64,000 nt of DNA. It comes from Selaginella tamariscina. Its lineage: Eukaryota; Streptophyta; Lycopodiopsida; Selaginellales; Selaginellaceae. The position numbers and the translations under genes are program-made. The DNA lies in the NCBI GenBank assembly GCA_003024785.1, contig PUQB01000361.1:97673-161672 (forward strand), read 5' to 3'. Of this stretch, positions 11,250 to 21,538 are shown in pieces. Below the pieces are notes generated by a model. That model saw only the letters and a program-made list of their open reading frames with translations. It ran no database searches and was not told where the DNA came from. Each line of letters begins with the position of its first letter. The stretch's first letter is position 1.

Positions 11250-12563
11250 TCAAATGCAGGATCGCCCGGGCTTGGTGCAAGGTAGAGCGCCTAGACAATG
11301 CGTCCGCCTTGCCATTCCGAAAACCGGGCCTGTAGACGATGACGAAGTCAAAACGTGATAGGAACTCCGCCCACCTAGCCTGTCGCCGACTGAGAACTCG
11401 AGCCGTTTGAAAGTACTCCAGGTTCTTGTGATCCGTAAGAACTTGTACAGGATGTGCAGCACCTTCCAGGAAATGCCGCCACTCCTCAAACGAATCCACA
11501 ATGGCCTTGAGTTCCTTGTCATGAATCTCGTAATTGATCTCCGCCGACAGGAATTTACGAGAGTGAAAAGCTACAGGATGAAGCAATGTGTCCTCTCCAA
11601 CTTGCGATAGGACGGATCCTATTGCAAAATCCGAGGCATCTGCTTCAACGAAGAAAGGACGAGAAGGATCAGGATGTGCTAAAATCGGAGCTGTCGTGAA
11701 GGTGTCCTTGAGTGTTGTGAATGCTGTTCCGCCTTGTCGGACCAAGAGAAAACCTCTGTGCGCTTGGTGAGTTCCGTGAGTGGAAGTACACGCTTGGAGA
11801 AGTCCTGTATGAATCGCCTGTAGAAGTTTGCAAAGCCAAGGAAACATTGTACATCTCGTACAGACTTGGGCCTCTCCCACTCCACGATGGTCTTCACCTT
11901 GTGCATGTCCATGGAAACGCCAGCAGGAGAGACGATGTAGCCCAAGAACTCCACAGAATCCCTATCGAAAAAACACTTCTCCAACTTCGCATACAAGCCA
12001 TGCTCACGAAGCCGCTGTAGAACCAACCGTACATGCTTGTCATGTGCCGCCTGGTCCTTGGAGAAAATCAAAATGTCGTCGAGGTAGATCACCACAAACT
12101 GGTCCAAGAAGTCACGAAAGATGTCGTTCACCATGTGTTGGAACACGGCTGGGGCATTGGTAAGGCCGAAAGGCATCACCGTGTACTCGAAGTGTCCATA
12201 CCTTGTACGAAAGGCAGTCTTCCACTCATCACCGGGACGAATCCGTACAAGGTTGTAGCCCCTCGTAAGTCGATCTTCGTGAACACCTTTGCTCCTCGCA
12301 GCCGATCGAGAAGTTCTAGGATCAATGGCAACGGGTACCGATTCCGAATGGTAGCTTGATTCAAACCCCTGTAGTCCACAACCAAACGTAAGCTCCCATC
12401 CTTCTTCTTGACAAAGAAGATTGGCGCTCCTGCAGGGGACTTTGAGTGACGAATGAAGCCAGATGCCAAGTTGTCCTCGATGTACTGGCGAAGAACCTCC
12501 AACTCTGTGGGTGACAATGCGTAAATCGGTCCGAACAGTGGGTCTTTCCTTCTGCAAGATCAA
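11250..12563 (-). pseudogene. Chromovirus reverse transcriptase and RNase H
   Basis: The minus-strand RT palm is clearly readable: [17 protein letters not shown] near 12430, the V-V-D-Y-R-G-L-N-Q block near 12370, and the catalytic Y-L-D-D-I-L-I-F block near 12080. RNase H follows with V-E-A-D-A-S-D near 11640 and the L-T-D-H-K-N-L-E block near 11420. The family match is strong, but the region lies in more than one frame. Confidence 0.85.
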
Positions 12564-12569
12564 TGGACA

Positions 12570-13663
12570 GTCGTAGGACCTGTGAACAGGAAGAACTGTA
12601 GCCTTGTGCTTGTCAAAAACGTCCTTAAAGTCGTGGTACTTGGATGGTAGAGAAGAAGGAGGAGAAGGAGAAGAGTAGGCGAAGGAGATTGAAAAACAGG
12701 AGAGTCAGACACAGGAAAGGTAGAAGAGGACGTAGGAGTTACTTGAAAGGCAAAAAGGTGGAAAGGAGCAGGATCAGTGGTAAGTTCATGCATGGTAGTG
12801 GTAAGAACTCGGAGAGGAGCAGGAGGGAGCTGTGATTGAAAAAGAGGAAGGATCTTGGGGGGTGGAACAGAGGCAGAGTAACAAAAGGAGGCAGGATTGG
12901 GAGAAACCTGTGTGGATGTTGACGAGTGTACAGGATTGAAGGAATCTTGTACAAAAGTCCGTGGTTGCACAGGAGTGAGGGAAGCCTGTGAGTGTGCTGA
13001 CGAACCAACAGGAGGTGGATCCTGTTGAGGAACCTTCGACACTGATACAGGATTGGAAGAACCCTGTACAGGAATCCGCAAACTTACAGGAGTGGAGAGA
13101 ACCTGCGGATGTGCTGAGGAACTGACATGAGGTGAATCCTGTCGAGGAAGAGTCTTCAACACTGGTACAGGAACAGGCACGGTCAATCCTGTAGCTTGTA
13201 CTGCCTCAGACACCAAGGATGTATCCTGCACGCAGGAAGGTACAGGATTGATCCTGGCTGCTGGAGAGGTAAACGTGAGCGTCCTAGACCTCCAGTCGAT
13301 CTGCGGATTTGCAACAACGAACCATGGCATGCCAAAAATGATGAGAGTCGACCGAGTCTTGATCAAGTTGAAGGAAATCGAACAGTTGAATGCACCATGA
13401 CTGCAAGAAGAGGTGTGGTAGCGTGGGTAACTGCGCCAGAAGTAACAACGACCATCGGCCACCTCTACAGGAACTGCACACTTCAACTTCACCACCGGAA
13501 TGCCATGCTGAGCTGCAAAAGTGTCATCCATGAAACATGCATTTGCACCAGTGTCTAACAGGGCAAACTCCTTGAGCTCTCGATTATTGAGGCGAATGTG
13601 TACAGGAAACTTGAGTGATGGAATGGTATGAGCAGCACCAATGGAGCCTGCACCTACGTCCAA
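12570..13663 (-). pseudogene. Chromovirus protease and proline/serine-rich linker
   Basis: The retropepsin motif L-L-D-T-G-A-N-A-C-F-M-D-D lies near 13550, with V-P-V-E-V-A-D-G near 13460. A long Pro/Ser/Val-rich low-complexity linker then leads toward RT. The linker carries many CAGGA/TCCTG words, as elsewhere in this element. Confidence 0.8.
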
Positions 13664-13674
13664 CTTCGCGGCTC

Positions 13675-14652
13675 CTAGGCGAAGTGGACATTGAAGTTTT
13701 CCGACTGAACTTCAGCTTCGGCTTCACGCGCTTTGAACTTCCTGGCTTTATTAGGACATTCCGCCACCTTGTGTCCTGCTGCACCACAATACAAGCATAG
13801 GTTCTCACCCCGTCGACGTTGCTTCTCAGCAGTTGAAAGTGGGCCACGCTTGGAATTGCTAACCTCCATAGGAACTGCTCCAGAAGGTGTCGTAGGAACA
13901 TGTGCTACGGCTACAGGATTGGCTGGCAGGAACTGCTGACGGAATTTTTCCTGACGGCTCTCGAACAAACGGTTGTCGCAGCGAACGGCCTGTTGCATGA
14001 TCTCCGCTAACGTTTGAGCATCCGGTAACGTAAGGAGAAGGTCCTTCACGTCGTCCCTCAGCCCAAAACGGAAATGTTCGATCAATGCAGTCTCGTCCCA
14101 TGGAATGTTCGTGCACAATTGCTGGAATTCGGATGCATAAACGGAAGCTGGTCTGGATCCTTGTGTGAGCCTCCGTAACTTTGTGCATGCAGAACGGTAC
14201 TTATCAGGATCTCCAAAGCAGGCTTCAAAGGCAGCCACGAAACCTTCAAAGTCTTCCATCAATGGGTCGTCACGCTCCAGCAAGGGAGCAACCCAAGCTC
14301 GTGGAGATCCACTTAGTAAGGATGCCAAAAGGCCAACCTTTTGTGCATCCGTCAAGTAGCGGCGTGGTTGCATGCGGATCAAGAGCCGGATCTGATTCAG
14401 GAAACCTTGGAAATCGGCACAGTTGCCACTGAACTTCTCTGGCATGCTGATCTTCGGCTCCGGAGAAAAGTTCGATGAAGAAGGAACCACCGATGCCTGA
14501 GAGAGAGCCTGCGCAGCAGCCTTGGAGGATGCATCAGCAGCTGCATGTGCCGCATGGGTGGAGCCTTGCAAATCGGTGACCACTTGGCGCAAAGTGGCCA
14601 GCTCATGGAGCAACATTTGGTGCTCGCGTTGGAAGTGCTCAAAATCAGCCAT
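13675..14652 (-). CDS. Chromovirus gag with CCHC zinc knuckle
   Basis: About 326 residues from the ATG at 14652. The frame is open further upstream into the LTR, but the ATG after the primer site fits gag better. The N-terminus (M-A-D-F-E-H-F-Q-R-E-H-Q) is matched in the older copy at 8232. The capsid-like region runs to about residue 230 (F-S-G-N-C-A-D-F-Q-G-F-L-N-Q-I and later Y-A-S-E-F-Q-Q-L-C). A CCHC knuckle is near residue 295 (C-L-Y-C-G-A-A-G-H-K-V-A-E-C). Gag forms the virus-like particle and the knuckle binds the element RNA. A separate scrap of the same gag lies at 43605-43975. Confidence 0.88.
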   Translation of the reverse strand: MADFEHFQREHQMLLHELATLRQVVTDLQGSTHAAHAAADASSKAAAQALSQASVVPSSSNFSPEPKISMPEKFSGNCADFQGFLNQIRLLIRMQPRRYLTDAQKVGLLASLLSGSPRAWVAPLLERDDPLMEDFEGFVAAFEACFGDPDKYRSACTKLRRLTQGSRPASVYASEFQQLCTNIPWDETALIEHFRFGLRDDVKDLLLTLPDAQTLAEIMQQAVRCDNRLFESRQEKFRQQFLPANPVAVAHVPTTPSGAVPMEVSNSKRGPLSTAEKQRRRGENLCLYCGAAGHKVAECPNKARKFKAREAEAEVQSENFNVHFA

Positions 14653-14735
14653 GATCTTATGAAAGAAAGAAAAGAAAAACGAAGGAAAAGAATCAAGGAA
14701 AAAAAAAGTAGCTAGGAAACGAAGAGCTATGAAAG

Positions 14736-14748
14736 CAGTTACTATCAA
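14736..14748 (-). other. Self-priming primer site of the young chromovirus
   Basis: On the minus strand, TTGATAGTAACTG starts two bases after the 5' LTR. It does not begin with TGG and does not resemble an initiator-Met tRNA site. It is the exact reverse complement of CAGTTACTATCAA in the LTR (15013-15025 in the 5' LTR), which is where the element's RNA is predicted to begin. This is the arrangement of Tf1-like elements, which prime minus-strand synthesis with their own RNA 5' end. Confidence 0.75.
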
Positions 14749-14750
14749 AC

Positions 14751-15295
14751 TGTCAAGCCACGATCCAGAACCAGGAAGCGAGTAGGATTCCGGGAACAGG
14801 AAGGCTTGACTCAGGAACAGGACCAGAGCAGGACAGGAACCAGGAACAGGAACAGGAACAGGACGGATCCAGGAGCAGGACAGGATCAGGATAGGATCCG
14901 GGAACAAGACAGAACTAGACAGGATCCAAGAGCAAGACAGGAGCAGGAGGCAAAGAGTAAGACAAGAACAAGACAAGAGCAAGGAACAAGAATAATCGTA
15001 GAATGACTGGTGTTGATAGTAACTGATTGTACAACAATTAGGTCGGAGCTTTTATGCTCACAACTCCAAGCTAATCTAGTCATGAGTCTAATCTAGTCAT
15101 GAGCTAAGAATAGTGTCCCTTATCCTCTAGGCATATCCTGTAGCATATCCTCTAGGCATATCCTATAGGAATATCCTATAGGTATATCCTGTAGGAATAT
15201 CCTGCAGGCATATCCTGTAACCCGTATCCTGTATCCGAAATCCTGCATCCTGTATCCTGTATCCGGAAACCTGTAACCTGCATCGGGTTGTGACA
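14751..15295 (-). repeat. 5' LTR of the young chromovirus (545 bases)
   Basis: TG...CA termini. The TATA-like ATAAAA is at 15050-15055 on the minus strand, and the predicted RNA start is near 15025-15027. That gives U3 of about 270 bases and R-U5 of about 275. It differs from the 3' LTR at only a few positions. Confidence 0.92.
15013..15025 (-). promoter_or_regulatory. Predicted RNA start and self-primer sequence in the LTR
   Basis: CAGTTACTATCAA on the minus strand begins about 30 bases after the start of the ATAAAA motif (15050-15055), the normal TATA-to-start distance. It is the exact complement of the site just inside the 5' LTR (14736-14748). The start position is inferred, not measured. 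Confidence 0.6.
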
Positions 15296-15300
15296 ATTAA
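15296..15300. repeat. Target site duplication ATTAA, right
   Basis: The second copy of the five-base duplication that flanks the young chromovirus. The gag of the older copy continues directly after it. Confidence 0.9.
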
Positions 15301-17759
15301 AGCCAGGAAGTTTAAGACGTATGAAGTTGAAGTTCAGTCGGAAAACTTCAATGTCCACTTTGTCTAAGAGTCACGAAGTTGGACATAGGTGCAGGCTCCA
15401 TTGGTGCTGCTCATACCATTCCATCACTCAAGTTTCCTATACACATTCGCTTCAATAATTAGGAGCTCAAGGAGTTTCCCCTGTTAGACATTGATGCGAA
15501 TGCATGCTTCATGGATGACATTTTTGCAACTCAACATGACATTTCGATGGTGAAGTTGAAGCATGCAATTCCTATAGAGGTTGCAGATGGTCGTTTGATT
15601 ACTTTTGGCGCAATTACCCATGCTACCACATCTCTCTCTTGCACTCATGGCGCATTCAACTGTTCGTTTTCCTTTAACTTGATTAAGACTCGGATGAATC
15701 CCATCGTTTTGGGCATGCCTTAGTTTGTGGTTGCAAATCCTCAGATCAATTGAAGGTCTAGGACACTCACGTTTTCCTCTTCGGCAACCAGGATTAATCA
15801 TGTACCTTCCTGCGTTTTGGATATGACCTTAGTGTTTAAGGCAGTACAAGCTACAGGATTGACCATGCCTGTTCCTGTATCAGTGTTGAAGATTCCTTAT
15901 TGACAGGATTCACCTCATGTTAGTTCATCAACACATCCACATGCTCTCTCCACTCTTGTAAGTTCACGGATTCCTATATAGGGTTCTTCCAATCTTGTAT
16001 CAGTATCAAAGGTTCCTCCTCAATAGGATCCACCTCATGTCAGTTCATCAGCACATTCGTAGGCTCTCCTCACTCCTGTACATTCACAGACTTCTGTATA
16101 GAATTCTTTCAATTCTGTACACTTGTCAACATTCGCACAAGTTTTCCCCAATCCTACTTCTTTTCATTACTATGCTTATGTTCCATCCCCCAAAATCCTT
16201 CCTCTTTTTCATTCACAGCTCCCTCCTTCTCCTCTCCGAGTTATTACCACTACTATGCATGAACTTGCCATTGATCCTGTTCCTTTTCATCTCTTTGCTT
16301 TTCAAGTAACACATACGTCCTCTCCTACCTCTCCTATATTTGACTCTCATGTTTTTCAATCCCCTTCTCCTCCTTTTACTTCTTCCTTGCCATCCAAGTA
16401 TCACTCTTTCCAAGACGTTTTGATAAGCACAAGGCTGTAGTTCTTCCTATTTACAGGACCTACAACTGTCCTATCGATTTTACGGAGGGGAAGACTCCAC
16501 CATTTGGACCAATTTATGCCATGTGACTTACAGAATTGGAGGTTCTTCACCAGTACATCAAGGACAATTTAGCATCTGGCTTCATTCGTCACTCAAAGTC
16601 CCTTGCAAGAGCACCTATCTTCTTTGTCAAAAAGAAAGATGAGAGTTTGCGTTTGGTTGTGGACTACAGGGGTTTGAATCAAGTCACCATCTGGAACCAG
16701 TATCTATTACCATTGATCCCGTAATTTCTCAATTGGCTACGAGGAGCAAAGGTGTTCACGAAGATTGACTTACGAGGGGTCTACAATCTTGTACGGATTT
16801 GTCCAGGCGATGAGTGAAAGATTGCCTTTCGTACAAGGTATAAACATTTTGAATACATGATGATGCCTTTCGGACTTACAAATGCCCCAGCCATGTTCCA
16901 ACACATGGTGAATGACATCTTTTGAACCAGTTTGTGGTGATTTACCTCGATGACATTTTTTTTCTCCAAGGACTAGGCGGCACATAATAAGCATGTACAA
17001 CTAGTTCTATAGAAGCTTCGCAAGCATGGCTTGTATGCAAAGTTGAAGAAGTGTTTTTTTGATAAAGATACTGTGGAGTTCTTGGGCTACATTGTCTCTC
17101 TTACTGGCATTTCCATGGACATGCACAAGGTGAAGATTATCGTGGAGTGGGAGAGGCCCAAGTCTGTATGAGACATACAATGTTTCCTTGTCTTTGCAAA
17201 CTTCTACATGCATTTCATACATGACTTCTCCAAGCGTGTATTTCCACTCACGAAACTCACCAAGCACACAGGGGATTTCTCTTGGTCCGACAAGGCGGAA
17301 CATACATTCACAGCACTCAAGAACACCTTCACAACAGCTCCAATTTTAGCACATCCTAATCCTTCTCGTCCCTTCTTCGTTGAAGCAAATGCTTTGGATT
17401 TTACAGTAAATTCTACACTATCACAAGTTGGAGAAAACAGGTTACTCCATCCTGTAGCCTTTCACTCTCGTAAGTTCCTTTTGACGGAAATCAATTATGA
17501 GATTCATAACAAGGAACTCAAGGCCATTGTGAATTTGTTCGAAGAGTGGCGGCACTTCATGGAAAGTGCTGCGCATCTTATATAAGTTCTTACAAATCAT
17601 AAGAACCTGGAGTTTTTTTAAACGGCTCGAGTTCTCAGTCGGCAACATGCTAGGTGGGTTATTTGTTACATACATATATATCTCTGTCAAAAATAAACAT
17701 GCAAGTGTATATTGTATAAGAATTTCTTATGTCCATGACTCACATGAGAGTTACTTTGG

Positions 17760-18085
17760 CCTTCTCACAGATGGACCTCTCCTTGTGTAGTAGCTTGTTC
17801 TGGGAGAATGTTACTTGTTAAGATGGTTTTGAAACTATTTTGTGAGTTAAACAAGCAAACCAACACATGGGAGATTACCTTCATACGGGGACGTTGTTCC
17901 TCTTTCTTTGGCTTGATACCTTCATATTGAGGACCAAACTTGTCTAATAGCTTGTGGCTATGGAAAAGTGATTATTATCTATCCAAAAATTTGGATCAAT
18001 TATGTATGTGCTTATAACTTGGAAACAAGAGTTGCAATGTTGCCTTGTTACCTAAGTTGATAGGCAAAGCAATATGATTTCTATG
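17760..18085 (+). pseudogene. F-box gene 3' fragment (paralogue of 23237-24406)
   Basis: The plus-strand translation follows the C-terminal third of the F-box protein at 23237-24406. Visible matches are the A-C-S-G-R-M-L-L-V-K-M-V block, the L-N-K-Q-T-N-T-W-E-I block, the I-I-I-Y-P block, and N-Y-V-C-A-Y-N-L-E-T-R-V. Reading frames change and stops occur (an early stop near 17789 and TGA TAG near 18059), and there is no F-box end upstream, because the older chromovirus ends at about 17664. It is a truncated gene copy. The flank after it (to about 18480) is shared with the fragment at 25380-25740, so the two were copied together. Confidence 0.8.
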
Positions 18086-18480
18086 ACATTTTTTGTGTAC
18101 TCTCGGAAGCTCTGTAGCAATCTCTTTTGTGTAGCCATGTGTGTGTGAGTGAGTAAGGGAGAAGAGCATATTCCCTTGGTACAAAGTTGTATACGTATTG
18201 TAAATTTTATTTTTTTTTAAACTCAATAAATAACATATGTTTCTATTGCTCAGGCTCACAAGAAACAAGATAGGCTTATATATAAGCTTACAAAGGTTCT
18301 AACGAGTCCCACTTCACACAGATGTGCTCACTAGGTAAATATAGTAATTGGGAGGAGGGGAAAGAGAATGAGAGAGCCCGATAACCAATGGTGGTGCAAA
18401 GGCACAAACTCTTTGTGCATAGAGACATCCTTGGATTATTGGATGCCTTCGATTCAAACAATGTGCAGGCGGAATGAAGG
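18086..18480 (+). repeat. Duplicated 3' flank of the F-box copies
   Basis: Shared with the region after the second F-box fragment. The clearest match is 18270-18470 against 26520-26715: GGCTTATATATAAGCTTACA, a GAGTCCCACTTCACACA phrase, and CCTTGGATTATTG. The second copy carries several hundred extra bases before this block. Confidence 0.7.
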
Positions 18481-18719
18481 ACTTAGGTTATTGTTAATAT
18501 ATAATTAAGAACAATATTTCCGTTCAAGAAACAATTTCCAAGAGTGAATTCTTTAACCTATAAATTAAAACTTCAAGTGTTTACGAATGTGAATAATTCA
18601 TAAATTAAATGTCCTTATACTTCATTTAGTCTATTGAAATAGACAAATATGAATAAATTTATGAAAGTACAATAATGTATTTGACTTGTGGTCCCATTAA
18701 ATGTAATCTTACAATTAAT
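18481..18719. other. AT-rich spacer
   Basis: No gene or repeat is recognised. The sequence is rich in AATT and TAAT words. Confidence 0.4.
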
Positions 18720-19390
18720 CTAATTAAGTTTAATAACACAAGACTTCAAAACTGTGGAGTGGTCGTTATTTTCATAAATCATAATATGTGCATTCAAGTT
18801 ATGGTACGTAATTAAGTCTTGGAGTGTGCTCTTACTTGTGGTGTAGCGTACCATGTTGAAGTATGAATGCTCAAGTGCTTCCCGAATTGTAATCATGTCC
18901 TCAGGACCGAATGCTAGCATCATCTCTATGAGGTTCAATGTCATGCAGGTAGAGGCTATTGAGAGGGACACACAGTGTCAAGGGAATTAATATTAAGTGG
19001 CTTTGTGCTTTGTGGTTGCTTATAAACCCATGCTAGCTCTCCTTGAATTTGCCGACCGATGTGATAGCTTCAATTGGAAATATCAGTTTCATTATGTACA
19101 TTATACATCCCACTAGCTAGACATCAATGCATCACACATGACAATAAAAACTCTTAGGCTCGGTACCAGTTGGTGACCATGTACTCGTGATCTAATATCC
19201 TTCCCATCTAGTTTAGTTTAAATCAAAATCAACTATCTTGAGATTGCAATTTGCAATAAGGAACAAGTTTTCTAGTTTTAAGTCTTTTTAAGTGGATAAT
19301 GTTTGCAAAGCAAATGTACTTAAGACCACACAACAATTGCAATTGCAATTGCATGTAATGTTGTATGGATGTCAAATACAGGAGTTGTGT
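18720..19390 (-). pseudogene. MAP kinase relic (catalytic loop to C-lobe)
   Basis: On the minus strand, pieces in different frames follow the plant MAP kinase order: L-L-C-G-L-K-Y-I then an altered N-I-I-H catalytic-loop region (about 19270-19350), the post-activation-loop block Y-M-V-T-N-W-Y-R-A (about 19160-19190), a V-G-C-I-M segment (about 19090), and the C-lobe block L-N-L-I-E-M-M-L-A-F-G-P-E-D-M-I-T-I-R-E-A-L-E-H (about 18860-18935; compare the usual A-I-D-L-L-E-K-M-L-V-F-D-P-S-K-R-I-T-V-E-E-A-L). The catalytic H-R-D is not preserved, several frame changes and stops separate the pieces, and the N-lobe is absent. It could be a decayed tandem or retro copy; no introns are evident. Confidence 0.75.
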
Positions 19391-19414
19391 GTGTGTGAGA
19401 GAGAGCAAAAGACT

Positions 19415-19590
19415 TCTTGGGAAAGGAAAAAGTACATAAAATATATCCATGACATGCCTTCATTGCATAGTTGCTTCTACGTGGGAGGCAGGAATAAGTG
19501 AAAGTTACATGGCATAACCATTCATTTTTATCACATTAATTTTCTTTTCATTCTTACCACATTAATATTCTTTTTGTTTTTACCACATTA
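19415..19590 (+). repeat. Inverted repeat arm 1
   Basis: About 175 bases that reappear in reverse complement at 24788-24960, with scattered differences. The block includes GACATGCCTTCATTGCATAG, the ACGTGGGAGGCAGGAATAAG phrase and triplicated TTACCACATTAAT-like words. The arms enclose the LARD relic, the unknown two-exon gene and the F-box gene. Confidence 0.8.
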
Positions 19591-19619
19591 TATTAAGTAG
19601 TACATGTAATGAGAGTTTC

Positions 19620-21235
19620 TGAGTTCATGATTAAACTCATTATTCTTTTACTAGTGCAAGTTCTAACTTGTGTCGTAAAGGCATAACTCTCTGTTGTGCC
19701 GCCATAACTTTCAGACATGTATTAAACACTTCCACAAGACATGGAAAGTTAGTTTATTTTGATTTACAAATTAAGTCTTATGAAGTGGATTATGTAATAT
19801 GCTAAGTTTGTACATTTTTGAAAAAAAAATAAAAATTTCTTTAAAGGGTATGAAATTGGGATAACACATGATTAAAAACAGATAGTGTGGATTAAGTTTT
19901 GACTTATGTCAAAATTCAATATCAAGTTTTAACAATGGTGTTTAAATGGGGAAAAACTTATATTCAAATGTGTGTTTTTGACTTCTGAAGAGAAGGGCAT
20001 ATTCAAACATAAGAATGAACATCATATTCTAACAGAGTGTGAAATGAGTTCTCACTATAGCACATTCGAAAGTGTAACTTAAAAAGCAAGCTATAGTGTT
20101 AAACTTATTGTACAACAAAAAGTTAAATATTAACATATTATTAATATGTTAAGCGGTTAGTTAAAAAAATGCAATGTGGTCAAAGTATTGTTTGATGTTT
20201 GCAGTATTTTGATGACACTAGCTATAAGTGACTTTAAGTTGATTGTATTATTGAATTTAAATTCCTTGATTTAAACAAAGTATAACATAAAACCTTAGTT
20301 AATTGTAAGCATGCACTTTGTGTTTAAATTAGTTAACTTAACTAACTTGGTTACAGTTGTATTTTATATGGAATAATGAGAGAGACTTGGGATAATTCTG
20401 CATTCTTATAATTACAATTTTGGAGTAGATGGCAATGATCTATCAAAAACAGAAGTGTTAGGAACATGCGTTTACATTTTCAATTTATTAAGTAATAAAA
20501 GAATTTGCATAAGTGAAGATGTTAAGCACACAATTGTGCATTTCATTATTAACTCTTTAAACTTGAAATTTGTAATATTATTTGCACTATGGATAAGCTC
20601 TTGAACAAGGATGATTCCTTAGTTAACAAGAGCATTAATTAAGGTTCTTCACTCTATTTATCAATTAAGTAAAGAAACTTGTTAAGTTTGATACATTATT
20701 TTTGAAGGTGTTGATGAGTTAGAAATAATTAGATATTTATTTTGGAAGTTTAAGTGTATGTACCTCTTTAAAGAGTCGATATTCGATAAGATTTAGAAGT
20801 TAGTGTTGATTTGGATATCACTTCATCTTGAAGTCGAATATAATTATTTAAAAAATTGGTTTCTTGACTTTGCATCATGGTTGCAAACAAACAAAGTATG
20901 TATTTTTAGTCCTCTAGAATATTAAAAAGTAAGACTTTTTTTTACTCAAGGTTTGATGGTGGTTCTTAAGTTTGGTTCAATATCCGTGAAAATGCAAAAA
21001 TGAATTATTGAATTAACTTAAGAAGATGGCCTTCCTTTTTGACGATAATGATTAAGGTTCTTAACGTATGGTTGAAGTGTCCTATCACCTTATACATTAA
21101 AATAATTATACTTTATACTTTAAAAGTATTTATGAATTTTTTTTTTAAGATTGGTTATAATGACTTGGCAAAGTAGGTATAATATTTATGAAATATTAAA
21201 CTAAAGCAAATTGAGTCGGACACTTTGGTTAAGCA
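19620..21235 (+). mobile_element. LARD relic, plus orientation
   Basis: A decayed fragment of the non-coding LTR element found whole at 31443-38697. It starts with about 95 bases of LTR (GTTCATGATTAAACTCATTA onward), skips the rest of the LTR and the primer site, and follows the internal region from about 19720 (ACACTTCCACAAGACATGG) to about 21230 (GGACACTTTGGTTAAG, which pairs with the reverse complement near 35005-35035). No protein is encoded. Many substitutions show that it is old. Confidence 0.75.
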
Positions 21236-21538
21236 AAATCTAATTTTATGGAGTTTAAAATAAGACAACCACAAAATCTAAGCAAGCCAGTTTCACCCAA
21301 TGGTAACAGTGGCTCAAAGAATCATACAATACATTTTGTTTAACAGACATAAACAAGCATACACATAGGGTAATCAGAGCGTACCTGCAACCAAGAATGA
21401 GACGAGACACAGTTAGTAAAACGAATGTCACTTCTAAGCTATTAAACAATCAAGCCAACAAGTATTAAGGGTGATATAGGCATTTGGTACATGTCCGGGC
21501 CTATATATCTACTTGAACCACATAGATTCTATTTCTGC

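Larger units (their letters stand above)
9129..15295 (-). mobile_element. Young, structurally complete chromovirus (Ty3/gypsy with chromodomain)
   Basis: A 6167-base element on the minus strand. It has a 5' LTR (14751-15295), self-priming site (14736-14748), gag with zinc knuckle (13675-14652), protease and proline-rich linker (about 12570-13663), RT with Y-L-D-D (about 11900-12560), RNase H (about 11300-11870), zinc-binding and catalytic integrase (about 10450-11100), a chromodomain at the end of pol (about 9690-9850) and a 3' LTR (9129-9670). The LTRs are almost identical (only a handful of differences, one of them a six-base unit copy-number change), and the ATTAA target duplications are perfect, so the insertion is recent. 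Pol is spread over several overlapping frames with roughly five breaks, so it looks defective. Order and chromodomain identify a chromovirus. Clade assignment (Tcn1-like or another) needs a tree. Confidence 0.93.
7831..17664 (+). mobile_element. Older chromovirus copy, split by a nested insertion
   Basis: The plus-strand member of the chromovirus family consists of a 5' LTR (about 7831-8130), a self-complementary primer site (8133-8145), gag (8232-9128 and on from 15296), protease (about 15380-15830), a proline-rich linker (to about 16430), RT (about 16480-17180) and part of RNase H (about 17270-17664). Everything from 9129 to 15295 is a later insertion in the opposite direction. The gag zinc knuckle is split by it: the part up to the glycine-histidine stands at 9075-9110, and the segment downstream of the knuckle resumes at 15296. 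Sequence homology stops at about 17664, inside RNase H. Integrase, chromodomain and 3' LTR are missing. It is a fossil with many breaks, clearly older than its guest. Confidence 0.88.

Noticed and set aside
15100-15290. Regularly spaced CAGGATA units resembling a CRISPR-like array
   Set aside because: There are no unique spacers, the units run directly into each other, and they are part of an LTR in a plant nuclear genome.
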